Positions 26,733 to 37,225 of a DNA stretch of 64,000 bases are shown piece after piece. The translations under genes were made by a program, and so were the position numbers. Numbering within the stretch: position 1 is the first letter of the stretch; each line of letters begins with the position of its first letter. Origin of the DNA: JAVSMW01 sp032027005 (lineage in GTDB: Bacteria > Bacillota > Thermincolia > Thermincolales > UBA2595); contig JAVSMW010000009.1 in NCBI GenBank assembly GCA_032027005.1, positions 1 to 64,000 of the forward strand, written 5' to 3'. Below the pieces are notes generated by a model. It made no database searches. It saw nothing but the letters and a program-made list of their open reading frames with translations, and was not told where the DNA came from.

Positions 26733-29700
26733 TTAGGTTTTTACTTTTGCAACCGATAGAGGTAATTTAGTGATAAGGATCTCCCTATCCGCAATATTGA
26801 TTTCCTGATGTTTTTTTCCGCTTTTTCTTATCTCTTCAGTTTTCCCCATAATCACCTGGATAGTGTGTTCTCTGCCGTCATCCACTAAAGAGATAAAGCC
26901 TTCCGGAACCCCCTGTCCGTTATGAAGAACCTTAGCAACCCCCCGGTTAACCCGTTCCGGATTTAAAATATGGATTAGATATACCGTCTGAGCCAGCCTG
27001 TACTGCACCTTGTATTCGGGCCAGTCTTTAGGAATACAGGGGTTAAAATACAGCCTGGGGCCATCTTTTTTAAGACCGAGGATGTGTTCAATCCCCACCC
27101 TGTACATCCAGCCTGCGGCACCGGTATACCAGGACCAGCCTCCCCGCCCGCTGTTAGGGTCTACAGCATAAACATCTGCTGCCACCACATATGGTTCGAC
27201 CTTGTAGCGCGCGGCTTCCATAGCAGTGAGGGAATGATTTATAGGGTTAATCATATCGAACAGTTCCCCCGCTTTGTCTCCATGTCCCAGTTTGGCAAAA
27301 GCCAAAATAGTCCAGATGGCCGCATGGGTATACTGCCCTCCATTTTCCCGGACTCCCGGAATATAAGCCTTGATATAACCTGGTTCGAGATTTCCAGCGC
27401 CAAAGGGCGGAGCCAGGAGTTTAATTATGCCCGCTTCCCGGTCAACCAAATAATTTTCCACAGCCTGCATAGCTTCAACAGCCCTATGAGGCCTGCCGAT
27501 ACCGGAAATGACCGACCAGGATTGGGCGATAGAATCAATTTTACACTCACTGTTTTCGGCAGACCCAAGAGGAGTGCCATCGTCAAAATATGCCCTGCGG
27601 TACCAACTGCCATCCCAGGCATTGACCTCTATATTTTCGGCAATTTTTTTGGCTAGGTCCGCGTATCGTTCGGCCCTTTCCTGATCCGCCCTGCCCATAC
27701 ATACAGGGATAAACTTTTGCAGAACGGTGTAGAGGAACCAACCTAACCAGACGCTTTCCCCCTGCCCTTTGTTCCCTACTGTATTCATGCCGTCGTTCCA
27801 GTCACCGGAACCCATAAGCGGCAGGCCATGCCGGCCAAATTTCAGACTGTTTTCGATAGCCCGGACACAGTGGATATAAACTGTGTCTTTTTCTTCTGAA
27901 ATCCGGGGGATATTATATCTTTCATCCTCATGGCCCGGCAGCGGGTCTTCGGCCAGAAATTCTGTCTGCTCCTCCAGGATAGACCAGTCTCCTGTACACT
28001 CGATATAGTCGGCAGTGACATATGGCAGCCATAAGAAATCATCTGAATACCGGGTCCGAATGCCCTTATTAACTCCCGGATGCCACCAGTGCTGGACATC
28101 ACCCTCCACAAACTGATGGGATGAATGAAGGAGAATTTGCTTTCTGGTCAGCTCCGGCCAGGTATATGCCAATGCCATCACATCCTGCAGCTGGTCCCTG
28201 AAGCCATAGGCCCCTCCCGATTGGTAGAAGGCTGCCCTGGACCATAGACGGCAGGAAACTACCTGATACTGCAGCCAGCTGTTTAAGAGGATATCCATAG
28301 ATTTATCCGGTGTAGTAACATGAATGCCTTCAAGCTTGCGGGTCCAGAAATCCTTAACTTTGACCAGCTCTGCGCCTGCTGTCTGCAAATCCCTGTATTT
28401 TTCGGCTATTGCCAGGGCTTCGCTCTGCTCCCGGCCCTGACCAAGGAGGAACGCTACCTCTTTGGATTCTCCCGGCTCCAGCAATACCTTGACCTGCATA
28501 GCGGCACAGGGGACCAAGCCGGTGCCCACACGGCCCGAAAGTTGCTGCCTGGCCATTGCCGCAGGATTTTCCAGGGTTTTGTTAACACCTACAAATTCGT
28601 TACCGTCCCCTGTCACCGTCCGCCTGGTTTCGGAGGCATCCAAGAAAACAACCCGGCCCGGAAAATCACAGTTGTAGGGGTTCGTCACCAATAAAGGTGC
28701 CCCATCTTCTTCATATTGAGTGGCAATGTATTGGGCATTGACCTTTTCATTAACTCCCATCACAGGCCGGAGATAATAGGTGGCCGAGATTTCTCTGGGC
28801 ACTCCGGTCAGATTTTTTAATTTTATCAGACTGATTTTTACCGGGTCGGATATAGGCACAAACTCAGTTAACATCTGCTCAATACCATGACTGGTATGGG
28901 CAAATGAACTGTAGCCCTGACCGTGCCGGATGACATATTCCTCCTTTTCCCGCACCGGCATAGGGGTGATACTCCAATACCCGCCTGACTTTTCATCCCT
29001 TAAGTACAGGACCTCACCCAAAAAATCAGAAACAGGATCATTATACCAGGGTGTCAGCTTGTTTTCTCGGCTGTTTTCAGCCCAGGTGTAACCCGCTCCG
29101 GCTTCCGAAATATTAAATCCGAATTCAGGGTTGGCAACTACATTAATCCACGGCGCCGGGGTGTGCTGTCCGGGCCTCAGATGAATAACATATTCCCTGC
29201 CGTCCTGGCTAAAGCCGCCCAGCCCGTTATAGAACTGAAGCTGAGTAATGTCAAATCCGGGTCCTGCCGGAAACCCAGGTTCCGGCGCTGCTTTGCTGTC
29301 AGAAAGCTTTAGCCTAGGTATGGTAACAGGGTCCTCTCGCCAGGATAGCTGGTCTTCGACCGGTCCACCGTCACCTTTCAGGATAATTCTGGCTACGGCA
29401 TACATCAGGAGTTTATCTTCTTCAGCCATTAAATTGGCATTTAGCTGATAAACACCGCCCTTCCGGTTCATTAGATCCCGGGCATGGCTTGTAAATACTG
29501 CATCCCTGATATTATCCTGGATTGGCTGGACATAACCGGTCTCATCTTCGGCCAGAAAGACAAGGTCAACTTTAAGCCCTTTCAGGCGCCACAATTCGTG
29601 GGCCCCGAGAAGCCTGTAGACCAGGTCAATTTGTTCTTTCCTGTTAATATGGACCAACACCATGGGCATATCTCCCGAAATCCCATAGGGCCATAAACAG

Positions 29701-32700
29701 GTCTGGCCCTTCCTGTTCCGGGCTATCATTTCTTCATACTTCCGTCTTACCGGACCGGGGAAAAGAATCGAAGGCACCATATTCAAATAAGTCTCCATTT
29801 CCCCGGCCTGAATATCCAGAAAAGCTGCCTCAATATGGCTGCGGTTCCAGGCTAATTCGAAGGCCCGCTCAATGGCTTTGGCATCCCGGTATTTATCAGC
29901 CAGCCGCAGGGCTTCCTGGCGGGAGTGAGTAACTGTCAGGGTATATGAAATTTTTACCGAGTGTCCGGGTTCTATCTTTATTCTCCTTCTTAAACTCATG
30001 ATTGGATCCAGAACCGCGCCGACGAAGTTGGATAAGGGCTGATCCACATCCATGGCCAGGGGATTATTTAAGGTCCGGTTCCTCCCGATAAACTTCGCCC
30101 TGTCTGTCTCATACTGCAGGTCTCCCAGGACATCTCCTTCCACAGTAACGGTATGGACTGCAAAGACCGGTTTTTGACCGGCAGTTCTGGGTCTCCGCAC
30201 AGCTAACAAACAGTTGTATTGGGCCACATATTCTGTTTTGACAAAAAGGCTGCTGAAGGCCGGGTGGGCCAAATCAGCATCAGGATGGGCCAAGACAACT
30301 TCCAGGTAGCTGGTTGCTTCCATGACCCGATAATGCTTGCTGTTGTTGGTTAAAGTTACTGTTCTGATTTCAGTATTATCTTCAGGTGAAACAACTATCT
30401 GGGTGTGAGTCTCAATATTGCCGTCCATCCTGATAAATTCGGCCTTATCAGCCGAAAAAGTGACCTTGTATTCATCGGGTTTAATTTTATATGGTTCATA
30501 GGCCGCCGACCAGACATTATTAGAGTTAATATTCTGGATGTAGATAAAGAATCCCGGGCTGCTGCCATGAGGGGTCTCCTTCCACCTGGCCACGGCCATG
30601 TCATTATATTTACTGTAGCCTGAGCCACCATCGGTCACCATTACCGCATAACTTCCATTGGAAAGCAGGTGGACATTTGGCAGCTCGGCAGCCGGAACCC
30701 CGTATTTTCTAACAATATCCGGTTTATTCCTGTTTTTCTTCTTGAGGGGCTTAAATTCTTCTCTATGATCCTTGATAATGTTGACTTTAAATGGAATCCT
30801 TTCCTGCAGAAGGTGCTCGGCTGATTTAATCACCGGGTTGGCATGAAAACGCCTTTGCATAATATCTGCGTTAAAATAATTGGCTAAAGCTAACATACTC
30901 ATACCCTGATGGTGCACCATGAAGTTTTTGACAATAGGCTTGCTCCCGGTTATATCAGCCCTGACAGGGGTATAGTCTATAGACTCATAAAGGCCGTAAT
31001 CTCCATCCATCCCTGCATTTTTCAGCTTCATAATGTTCCTGACTGCCTCTTTGGGGTTGGTAGTTAATGAAAGCACTGTAGCATAAGGGGCTACTACCAG
31101 TTCGTTGCCCAGTCCCCGCTTGAGGCCAAGCTCAGGCACACCAAAGGCTTTATATTGATAATTCATATCAATATCAAAGGCGTAATATGCCGATTCTGAA
31201 ACCCCCCAGGGGATATTATGCTTGTGTCCGTATCTTTTTTGGGTCTGGACAACAAAATCATAAGTCATGTCCAACAGGGAGTTCTTAAAATTCTTCATGA
31301 TCAGGAGGGGCATGAAATATTCGAACATGGTCCCTGACCAGGAAACCAGACCCCGATAGCCTTCCACCTTAGTGAGTTTGCGGCCCAGCCGAAACCAGTG
31401 TTTATTATCAACTTCACCCCGGGCGACGGCAATATAGCTGGCCAGCCTGGCTTCTGATGCCAGCAGATCATAGTATGACTTGGTCAGCATACCCTCTTCC
31501 ACATTGTAACCAATGGAGAATAGCTGTCTTTTCGGGTCAAACAGAGGCACGAATTTTGTGTTATCAATTAATAACTGAATTCTTTTTAAAAGCTCCTGCC
31601 CCTGTTCCGTAACGGCTTCACCGGAAAGCGAAGTTTCTTTTTTAAAGGCATCTACCATCTCCCGGAGTTTTTTGCCCCACAGTGAATCCTGGATTTTTTC
31701 ATTAAGTTCCGGTAAGGTTAAAGTGGCTGCAATGCTGTCCAACACTTCCGGCCAGCTGTGAGCAGAATTAGCTTCACCCGCTGATAAATATGCTTCTAAA
31801 ACCCCTATCTGAGCAGTTAAATCCTGATCATTAACTTCCTCATCCAAGATTTTGATAGTATCTACTAAGCCCTGAGCAAAGATAATGTCCCGTAGAGGCT
31901 TGTTCAGGTATTCTTTTAAACCTTCGGCAAGCACCAGCAGGTAACCGACAAAATTTCCGCTGTCGACGGTAGAAATATATCTTGGCCGCAAAATCCGCAG
32001 GTTTTTTGTGTCATACCAGTTATACAAATGCCCCTGCCACTTGCTCAGCTTTTCCACAGTCGATAAAGTCGCATCGAGCCTGGCCATCATTTCACCTGTA
32101 CCGAGATAGCCAAAGTCCCGGGCTGCTAATGTGGATACCAGCAGCAGTCCGATATTGGTCGGCGAAGTACGATGGGCTTTCCCATTAGGCGGTTCAACCT
32201 GGTAATTATCCGGGGGCAGGAAATTGTCATTGACTGAGACCATGTCTTCAAAATATGCCCAGGTTTTTCTGGTCAGCCTGCGTAATTCGAGCAGTTCTCT
32301 GTCTTCCAGAACCTCGGTTTTTTGCTCCTGATCCTGACTAATCAGGTATGCTGCATACGGGGCGGCAATCCATAACAAAGAGACTACTCCCGCTGCTGCA
32401 AGATTAAACACACTGGCTGGCCGGACCAATGTCAGACTTAGGACCACAAGGCCTAACAGAGGAGAAATCCCCATTTTTCTAAAAAAGGTGCTGAGGTCGT
32501 TCTTTAATGAGGCTTCCAGGTCTGCAGCCGGAATCCATTCCAGTAAATTTTTTCTGGTCACAAAAACCCTGGTCAGAGTTCTCACAATAGCATCTGTCAT
32601 TAAATAAGCCTGATAAGCTATAAACATGAACTGGAGGGCCGCCTGGTAGAAGCTCGCCCTAACCCCGGTGATTACTGTCTGGCCCCGTGTTCCCTCCATC

Positions 32701-35246
32701 AAGTGATAATTCTTGCTTAAAATGCCGCCCATTAAGTAAGTCAGAGTTGGATAGCCTATGGTGACCATCGCCAATCCAAGCCAAACCAAGCTGCTGCCAG
32801 GCAGCACAACAAAACCCAGGGTGATTAAAATAAACAGGGCTGGGTTTACTAAGCTTCTTCTCAGATTATCAATGATCTTCCACTTAGACAGTGCAGAGAG
32901 AGGATTTTTTCTCCGCTCCCCGTGCCTGTTTTTACCATTGGCCATAAGCCATGGGATTAGCTGCCAGTCACCTCTTACCCAACGGTGCAGTCTCATGAAA
33001 AATGAATTATAACGCGCCGGGTAGCCGTCAATTAACTCAATATCAGTGGCCAGGCCGGCCCTGAGAAAGCTTCCTTCCAACAGGTCGTGACTTAACACAG
33101 TATTTTCCGGAATGGCTTCCTTCAGTAATTTTTGAAAAGCTGCCAATTCATAAATACCCTTGCCGGTAAAGATCCCTTCTCCGAAGAGATCTTGGTAGAC
33201 GTCAGAGACAGCAGTGGAATAGGGATCAATTCCTCCCTGCCCGGCAAAAATTCTGGAGAACAAAGTTTTTCCGGCACTCTCCAGGCTAACTCCAATCCTT
33301 GGTTGAATTATCCCGTGTCCTTTGACGACAACTCCTTTGGCCGGGTCAACGACCGGTCTGTTTAAAGGGTGAGCCATTGTACCAATTAGCCTTCTGGCTG
33401 CACCCATGTCCAGGCTTGTATCGGCGTCAAGGGTAATCACATATCTGACAGCGGGCAGTTGGGCCGGTTGACTGCTGACGATATTAAAACCTGAATTTTC
33501 AGCCCCTAATAAGAGATCATTAAATTCAATGATAGCTCCCCTTTTGCGCTCCCATCCCATCCAATTGCCCTGAGCATGGTTTTGCTGCCTCTGCCTGTGA
33601 AAATAATAGAAAATCACTCTGTTTTTTCCATAACGTCGATTAAGCTCACTGATACCGTCCAAGGCGGTATTAATTATCTCTCTGTCATTTTCAGCTTCTT
33701 TGGCATCTGTGTCCTTGAAGTCACCGACCAGGCCGAAGTAAAGATTTTCTTCCCGGTTAGCAAGGTAATAAACCTCCAGCTTCTCCAGGAGTTCCCTGAC
33801 TCTTTTGGCATTGGGCAAAAGGGTTGGAATTATCACCATAGTACTGTTTTCTTTCGTGATACCGGCCCGCAGTTCTAATTTAGGCAACTGAGTCGGGCTG
33901 TAAATATGGCTGATGGCAAAGTTTACTGTGTTAATGGCAATGTCACTGATGGGGATTAACAGTAAAAGTCCGATTAAAAACAATAAAAAAGGTGCCAGGG
34001 CACCCTGATTTTGCGCATACCCTAAAAATAATGCCATGAAAACCGAAAAGACTAAAGCTATAGATCCAAAATAAACCACATAGGGGTGGTTTTTTATACC
34101 ACTTATGGCTGATTTTAAACCCCTGGGCTTGGAGCCCAGCTGTTTTTCCAGAGTTGGCCTGCCGGCACTTACTAAGTAATAGCCAATATGCCGAACCGAT
34201 TCCGGGCTGTCATCACCCGGAGCTGCCAGTGTACAGCTGAGAGCTTTATTGGCCACGTTAATTTCCGGGACGTCGTAAAATCTGGAGATTTTTTCAATGG
34301 CGTGGCGATAGTAATCCCGGGATCTGAAGTCCATATGGGTGTAATAACCGCTGGGATCTTTCCGCAGAATTTCTTCCACATGGCTTAGGGATTCAAATAT
34401 CTCATTCCAGTCGATAGCCGCAATGGTCCTTAGTGCAGTTATGGAATTCCCCATGGAAACCTGTCTGATGGCCTGATTTTGGTGCTCCAGACCAATCAGC
34501 TTTTCTAAAGAGAAACCCTTTTCCGCAAAATGCTGTTCAATCAGGCCAACAACAAGGGCGGTCTTCCTGCCTTGTTTTCTTAGGACCTGCAGCAGGTGTT
34601 CAATATAGGCAGGACGGCTGTGTATGTCTTCTAAAACCTGGGCATTAATGACACCCTGAGCCTCATGATCACCTTTGTCGATGGCACTGAGAGCCTGATC
34701 CGCTATTCTTTCAGCCTCCGTCCAATGCTGGTAACAGATATTCAACTGCTGGCAGATGTCACTGATTTTTTGCAGCAAAACAATTCTCAGCATTACAGGT
34801 GCTGTCCACAGCTCGCTCATGGACAGGGACTGCTGGGTCTGATAGGCCCTGATAAAATCAGTCAGGGTTTTTTCATCAATCATCCCATCGGTGGAAGCTA
34901 CCAGGTTTAAGGCCAGATCATAAATCCTGGGATAACTGCTTAATTGGTTATTCAAAAGCGGCAGCCGGAAACAATACTTTCTGAAAACATTGTATTTAAC
35001 GTCTTTGACCTGCTCTTCAATAATATAAAAGTTATCCAGCAGCCATTCCGTGGTGGAAGAAGAAGTTATACCTTCCATTCCGGAACTGTTAACGGTTTCA
35101 TATACTCTCAGGATCTGTTTGTAATTTGCCTCCATGCGCGTAATCAGCCATCTCGGAAATTTGGAATGCCTCCCGATTGCATGGCTTTTGGCTAATTCCA
35201 CGGCATGCTTTTTTAAATCTTCGGGACCTAAAGGGATTCTGTTCAT
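26733..35246 (-). CDS. ndvB: Cyclic beta-1,2-glucan synthase (NdvB/Cgs type)
   Basis: 2837 residues, the usual length for this family. Order: an N-terminal helical region (1-~400), membrane helices at ~395-440, a GT84 glycosyltransferase with VITLDADTSLDMGAARRLIG near 605, LSHDLLEGSFLRAGL and RLHRWVRGDW near 750, and further helices (~800-990). A long central part of the type that cyclises the chain follows. The C-terminal GH94 phosphorylase-like domain carries MGSGDWNDGMNTVG near 2480. The enzyme uses UDP-glucose to build a protein-linked beta-1,2-glucan, releases it as a ring and trims it. It is best known from Rhizobiales and Brucella, where the glucan is periplasmic; in a Gram-positive cell the product would be intracellular or secreted. 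Confidence 0.95.
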   Translation of the reverse strand: MNRIPLGPEDLKKHAVELAKSHAIGRHSKFPRWLITRMEANYKQILRVYETVNSSGMEGITSSSTTEWLLDNFYIIEEQVKDVKYNVFRKYCFRLPLLNNQLSSYPRIYDLALNLVASTDGMIDEKTLTDFIRAYQTQQSLSMSELWTAPVMLRIVLLQKISDICQQLNICYQHWTEAERIADQALSAIDKGDHEAQGVINAQVLEDIHSRPAYIEHLLQVLRKQGRKTALVVGLIEQHFAEKGFSLEKLIGLEHQNQAIRQVSMGNSITALRTIAAIDWNEIFESLSHVEEILRKDPSGYYTHMDFRSRDYYRHAIEKISRFYDVPEINVANKALSCTLAAPGDDSPESVRHIGYYLVSAGRPTLEKQLGSKPRGLKSAISGIKNHPYVVYFGSIALVFSVFMALFLGYAQNQGALAPFLLFLIGLLLLIPISDIAINTVNFAISHIYSPTQLPKLELRAGITKENSTMVIIPTLLPNAKRVRELLEKLEVYYLANREENLYFGLVGDFKDTDAKEAENDREIINTALDGISELNRRYGKNRVIFYYFHRQRQQNHAQGNWMGWERKRGAIIEFNDLLLGAENSGFNIVSSQPAQLPAVRYVITLDADTSLDMGAARRLIGTMAHPLNRPVVDPAKGVVVKGHGIIQPRIGVSLESAGKTLFSRIFAGQGGIDPYSTAVSDVYQDLFGEGIFTGKGIYELAAFQKLLKEAIPENTVLSHDLLEGSFLRAGLATDIELIDGYPARYNSFFMRLHRWVRGDWQLIPWLMANGKNRHGERRKNPLSALSKWKIIDNLRRSLVNPALFILITLGFVVLPGSSLVWLGLAMVTIGYPTLTYLMGGILSKNYHLMEGTRGQTVITGVRASFYQAALQFMFIAYQAYLMTDAIVRTLTRVFVTRKNLLEWIPAADLEASLKNDLSTFFRKMGISPLLGLVVLSLTLVRPASVFNLAAAGVVSLLWIAAPYAAYLISQDQEQKTEVLEDRELLELRRLTRKTWAYFEDMVSVNDNFLPPDNYQVEPPNGKAHRTSPTNIGLLLVSTLAARDFGYLGTGEMMARLDATLSTVEKLSKWQGHLYNWYDTKNLRILRPRYISTVDSGNFVGYLLVLAEGLKEYLNKPLRDIIFAQGLVDTIKILDEEVNDQDLTAQIGVLEAYLSAGEANSAHSWPEVLDSIAATLTLPELNEKIQDSLWGKKLREMVDAFKKETSLSGEAVTEQGQELLKRIQLLIDNTKFVPLFDPKRQLFSIGYNVEEGMLTKSYYDLLASEARLASYIAVARGEVDNKHWFRLGRKLTKVEGYRGLVSWSGTMFEYFMPLLIMKNFKNSLLDMTYDFVVQTQKRYGHKHNIPWGVSESAYYAFDIDMNYQYKAFGVPELGLKRGLGNELVVAPYATVLSLTTNPKEAVRNIMKLKNAGMDGDYGLYESIDYTPVRADITGSKPIVKNFMVHHQGMSMLALANYFNADIMQRRFHANPVIKSAEHLLQERIPFKVNIIKDHREEFKPLKKKNRNKPDIVRKYGVPAAELPNVHLLSNGSYAVMVTDGGSGYSKYNDMAVARWKETPHGSSPGFFIYIQNINSNNVWSAAYEPYKIKPDEYKVTFSADKAEFIRMDGNIETHTQIVVSPEDNTEIRTVTLTNNSKHYRVMEATSYLEVVLAHPDADLAHPAFSSLFVKTEYVAQYNCLLAVRRPRTAGQKPVFAVHTVTVEGDVLGDLQYETDRAKFIGRNRTLNNPLAMDVDQPLSNFVGAVLDPIMSLRRRIKIEPGHSVKISYTLTVTHSRQEALRLADKYRDAKAIERAFELAWNRSHIEAAFLDIQAGEMETYLNMVPSILFPGPVRRKYEEMIARNRKGQTCLWPYGISGDMPMVLVHINRKEQIDLVYRLLGAHELWRLKGLKVDLVFLAEDETGYVQPIQDNIRDAVFTSHARDLMNRKGGVYQLNANLMAEEDKLLMYAVARIILKGDGGPVEDQLSWREDPVTIPRLKLSDSKAAPEPGFPAGPGFDITQLQFYNGLGGFSQDGREYVIHLRPGQHTPAPWINVVANPEFGFNISEAGAGYTWAENSRENKLTPWYNDPVSDFLGEVLYLRDEKSGGYWSITPMPVREKEEYVIRHGQGYSSFAHTSHGIEQMLTEFVPISDPVKISLIKLKNLTGVPREISATYYLRPVMGVNEKVNAQYIATQYEEDGAPLLVTNPYNCDFPGRVVFLDASETRRTVTGDGNEFVGVNKTLENPAAMARQQLSGRVGTGLVPCAAMQVKVLLEPGESKEVAFLLGQGREQSEALAIAEKYRDLQTAGAELVKVKDFWTRKLEGIHVTTPDKSMDILLNSWLQYQVVSCRLWSRAAFYQSGGAYGFRDQLQDVMALAYTWPELTRKQILLHSSHQFVEGDVQHWWHPGVNKGIRTRYSDDFLWLPYVTADYIECTGDWSILEEQTEFLAEDPLPGHEDERYNIPRISEEKDTVYIHCVRAIENSLKFGRHGLPLMGSGDWNDGMNTVGNKGQGESVWLGWFLYTVLQKFIPVCMGRADQERAERYADLAKKIAENIEVNAWDGSWYRRAYFDDGTPLGSAENSECKIDSIAQSWSVISGIGRPHRAVEAMQAVENYLVDREAGIIKLLAPPFGAGNLEPGYIKAYIPGVRENGGQYTHAAIWTILAFAKLGHGDKAGELFDMINPINHSLTAMEAARYKVEPYVVAADVYAVDPNSGRGGWSWYTGAAGWMYRVGIEHILGLKKDGPRLYFNPCIPKDWPEYKVQYRLAQTVYLIHILNPERVNRGVAKVLHNGQGVPEGFISLVDDGREHTIQVIMGKTEEIRKSGKKHQEINIADREILITKLPLSVAKVKT

Positions 35247-35333
35247 TTAGTTTATCACCATTTGTTAGGATTTTTGCTTATTATGCCCCTTAAAGCCCTT
35301 GGATTATAACTGAAAACTAAAAGTGTAACATGG

Positions 35334-37202
35334 CTAAACCCTAAACCCCTCCACAATATGCCTAAGTTCCTCAGCCATAGATGCCAGCTGCTGGGCAGAA
35401 GCTGCCATTCCGGCAGTATTCTCGTCCATTTTTTGTGATGAAACTGTTACTTCTTCTGTGGATTTTGAATTTTGCTTGGCAATAGAAAAAATACTGCTAA
35501 TCGCGGTATTTACCTGTTGGCTGCCGGCTGCCATTTGTTCCGTTGCCAAAGTATTATCCCGGGTAATGGCGGCTATATTATTTGTGGCTTCTGATACATC
35601 TTGAATATTATGTGATACCTTATTAACTGCTTCAACAATTTTATTTATCTCTACAGATGACTGTTCTACTATCCTTACCATCTCTTCCAGAGCCTCTCCC
35701 GCTTCCCTGGCAATTTCAACACCCTGTGAAACTTCATGAGAACCTTTTTCCATAGCTGAAATGGCTTCAACTGTACCTCTTTGAATGGTTGTAATAATAC
35801 CCGCTATTTCTTTGGCAGCAGCCCCTGATCTTTCCGCCAGGTTCCGTACCTCATCTGCCACGACAGCAAAACCTCTTCCTCGGTCACCGGCACGGGCTGC
35901 TTCAATAGCAGCATTTAAAGCCAATAAATTTGTTTGTTCTGCAATATCATGAATTACTTCGGTGATTGTGCCGATGTGCTCAGATTGTTTTCCAAGGTCT
36001 AATATTTTAACAGATGTCTTTTCGGTAGCTTCCTGGATACTTTGCAGACCATTGATGGTTTTTTCTACGGCTGTACCGCCCTGTTTGGCAATTTCATAAT
36101 TATGCTGTACTGACCGTTTTAGGCCTTCAGTCCTTAAAGCAACTTCCTGCATATCTTTAGCAGCAACAGTTGCCCGTTCATTAGTGACATTGATATTTGC
36201 TGTCTGTTTTTGGGCCCCTAGAGCTATATTATCAATAAATGAGCTGAATTGCTCAACCTCTGCAGCAACATTGCCAATCAATGTTGTTTGCTGTATATTA
36301 CCCATCGACAATTCATGCAAAGAACTTGCAACTTGATATGCGCCTTCAGAATTATGTTTGGCTGTTAATGAAATTTCTGCCGCTGTGCTGGCAAACTGGG
36401 CTGCTGAATCATGAACATGCTTGATAATTCCTCTGAGACTTACTACCATTTTGTTAAAAGCATCTGCCAAAATACGAAGTTCATCTTTTGTTTTTACTTT
36501 TATCTCATCGATTGCCAAATTGCCTCCGGTAATACTAGCTGCAGCTGTTGTGATAGCTGTAATAGGTTTTACAATTCGACTGGAGATGTTTATTGCAGCA
36601 AAAATACCTGTTATTAGAGAAATACTGATTACGGAAAACAAAAGAACATTGATACTTTTGTATTGCTGAATGCTTTTTTCGTATGCCGTTTTTGCCAGTT
36701 CATTTTTCAGCAGCGTGAGTGAATCCATTTCTTTTTCAATATTTTCAATGATCAATCTGCCGGATCTCCCTGCAAAAATTGCTTCAGCAACCATTTCCTG
36801 ACTGCCAAAATTTATTACTTGCTTTTGAATCGGTTCAAACTGTTGCCAAAGCTGATAAATAACTTGAACCTTTTCTCGTTCTTTATCGGTACTCATCGAT
36901 GATTCAAAATTGCGCAGCTGCCTGTTAAACTCTTCTGAAGCCTTCAATACAGCCTCCGCATACTTTTTGCATTCTCTGAGATTTTGCCCTAAAAGCATGC
37001 TTTTTTCTGCATTCCCACGCTTCATCAGCTCAATGTTTGCCTGTTTGATAGCATTTATTCCCTGCATCTCATTTACATATAACATGTTCAGGTTTTGGTT
37101 AATTGCTGAGACCTTGTTGAGGCTGACAACTCCGACCAACCCGATTAAAAAAATCATCAAACTAAAGCCACCCATGATTTTCTTTCCTACTGTTATTTTC
37201 AT
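35334..37202 (-). CDS. Methyl-accepting chemotaxis protein
   Basis: 622 residues, ATG with GGGGGC upstream. Membrane helix 1 (GGFSLMIFLIGLVGVVSL), an extracytoplasmic four-helix-bundle sensor (~35-185) and helix 2 (INVLLFSVISISLITGIFAAI) are followed by HAMP (SRIVKPITAITTAAASITGG). The MCP signalling domain has the hairpin tip EQTNLLALNAAIEAARAGDRGRGFAVVADEVR. It starts 24 nt after the pstA stop on the same strand, where pstB would normally be, so it is probably transcribed with the phosphate transporter. Taxis toward phosphate is therefore a possible role; the ligand is unknown. Confidence 0.94.
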   Translation of the reverse strand: MKITVGKKIMGGFSLMIFLIGLVGVVSLNKVSAINQNLNMLYVNEMQGINAIKQANIELMKRGNAEKSMLLGQNLRECKKYAEAVLKASEEFNRQLRNFESSMSTDKEREKVQVIYQLWQQFEPIQKQVINFGSQEMVAEAIFAGRSGRLIIENIEKEMDSLTLLKNELAKTAYEKSIQQYKSINVLLFSVISISLITGIFAAINISSRIVKPITAITTAAASITGGNLAIDEIKVKTKDELRILADAFNKMVVSLRGIIKHVHDSAAQFASTAAEISLTAKHNSEGAYQVASSLHELSMGNIQQTTLIGNVAAEVEQFSSFIDNIALGAQKQTANINVTNERATVAAKDMQEVALRTEGLKRSVQHNYEIAKQGGTAVEKTINGLQSIQEATEKTSVKILDLGKQSEHIGTITEVIHDIAEQTNLLALNAAIEAARAGDRGRGFAVVADEVRNLAERSGAAAKEIAGIITTIQRGTVEAISAMEKGSHEVSQGVEIAREAGEALEEMVRIVEQSSVEINKIVEAVNKVSHNIQDVSEATNNIAAITRDNTLATEQMAAGSQQVNTAISSIFSIAKQNSKSTEEVTVSSQKMDENTAGMAASAQQLASMAEELRHIVEGFRV

Positions 37203-37225
37203 TATATCGCCCCCAAAAGGATCCT

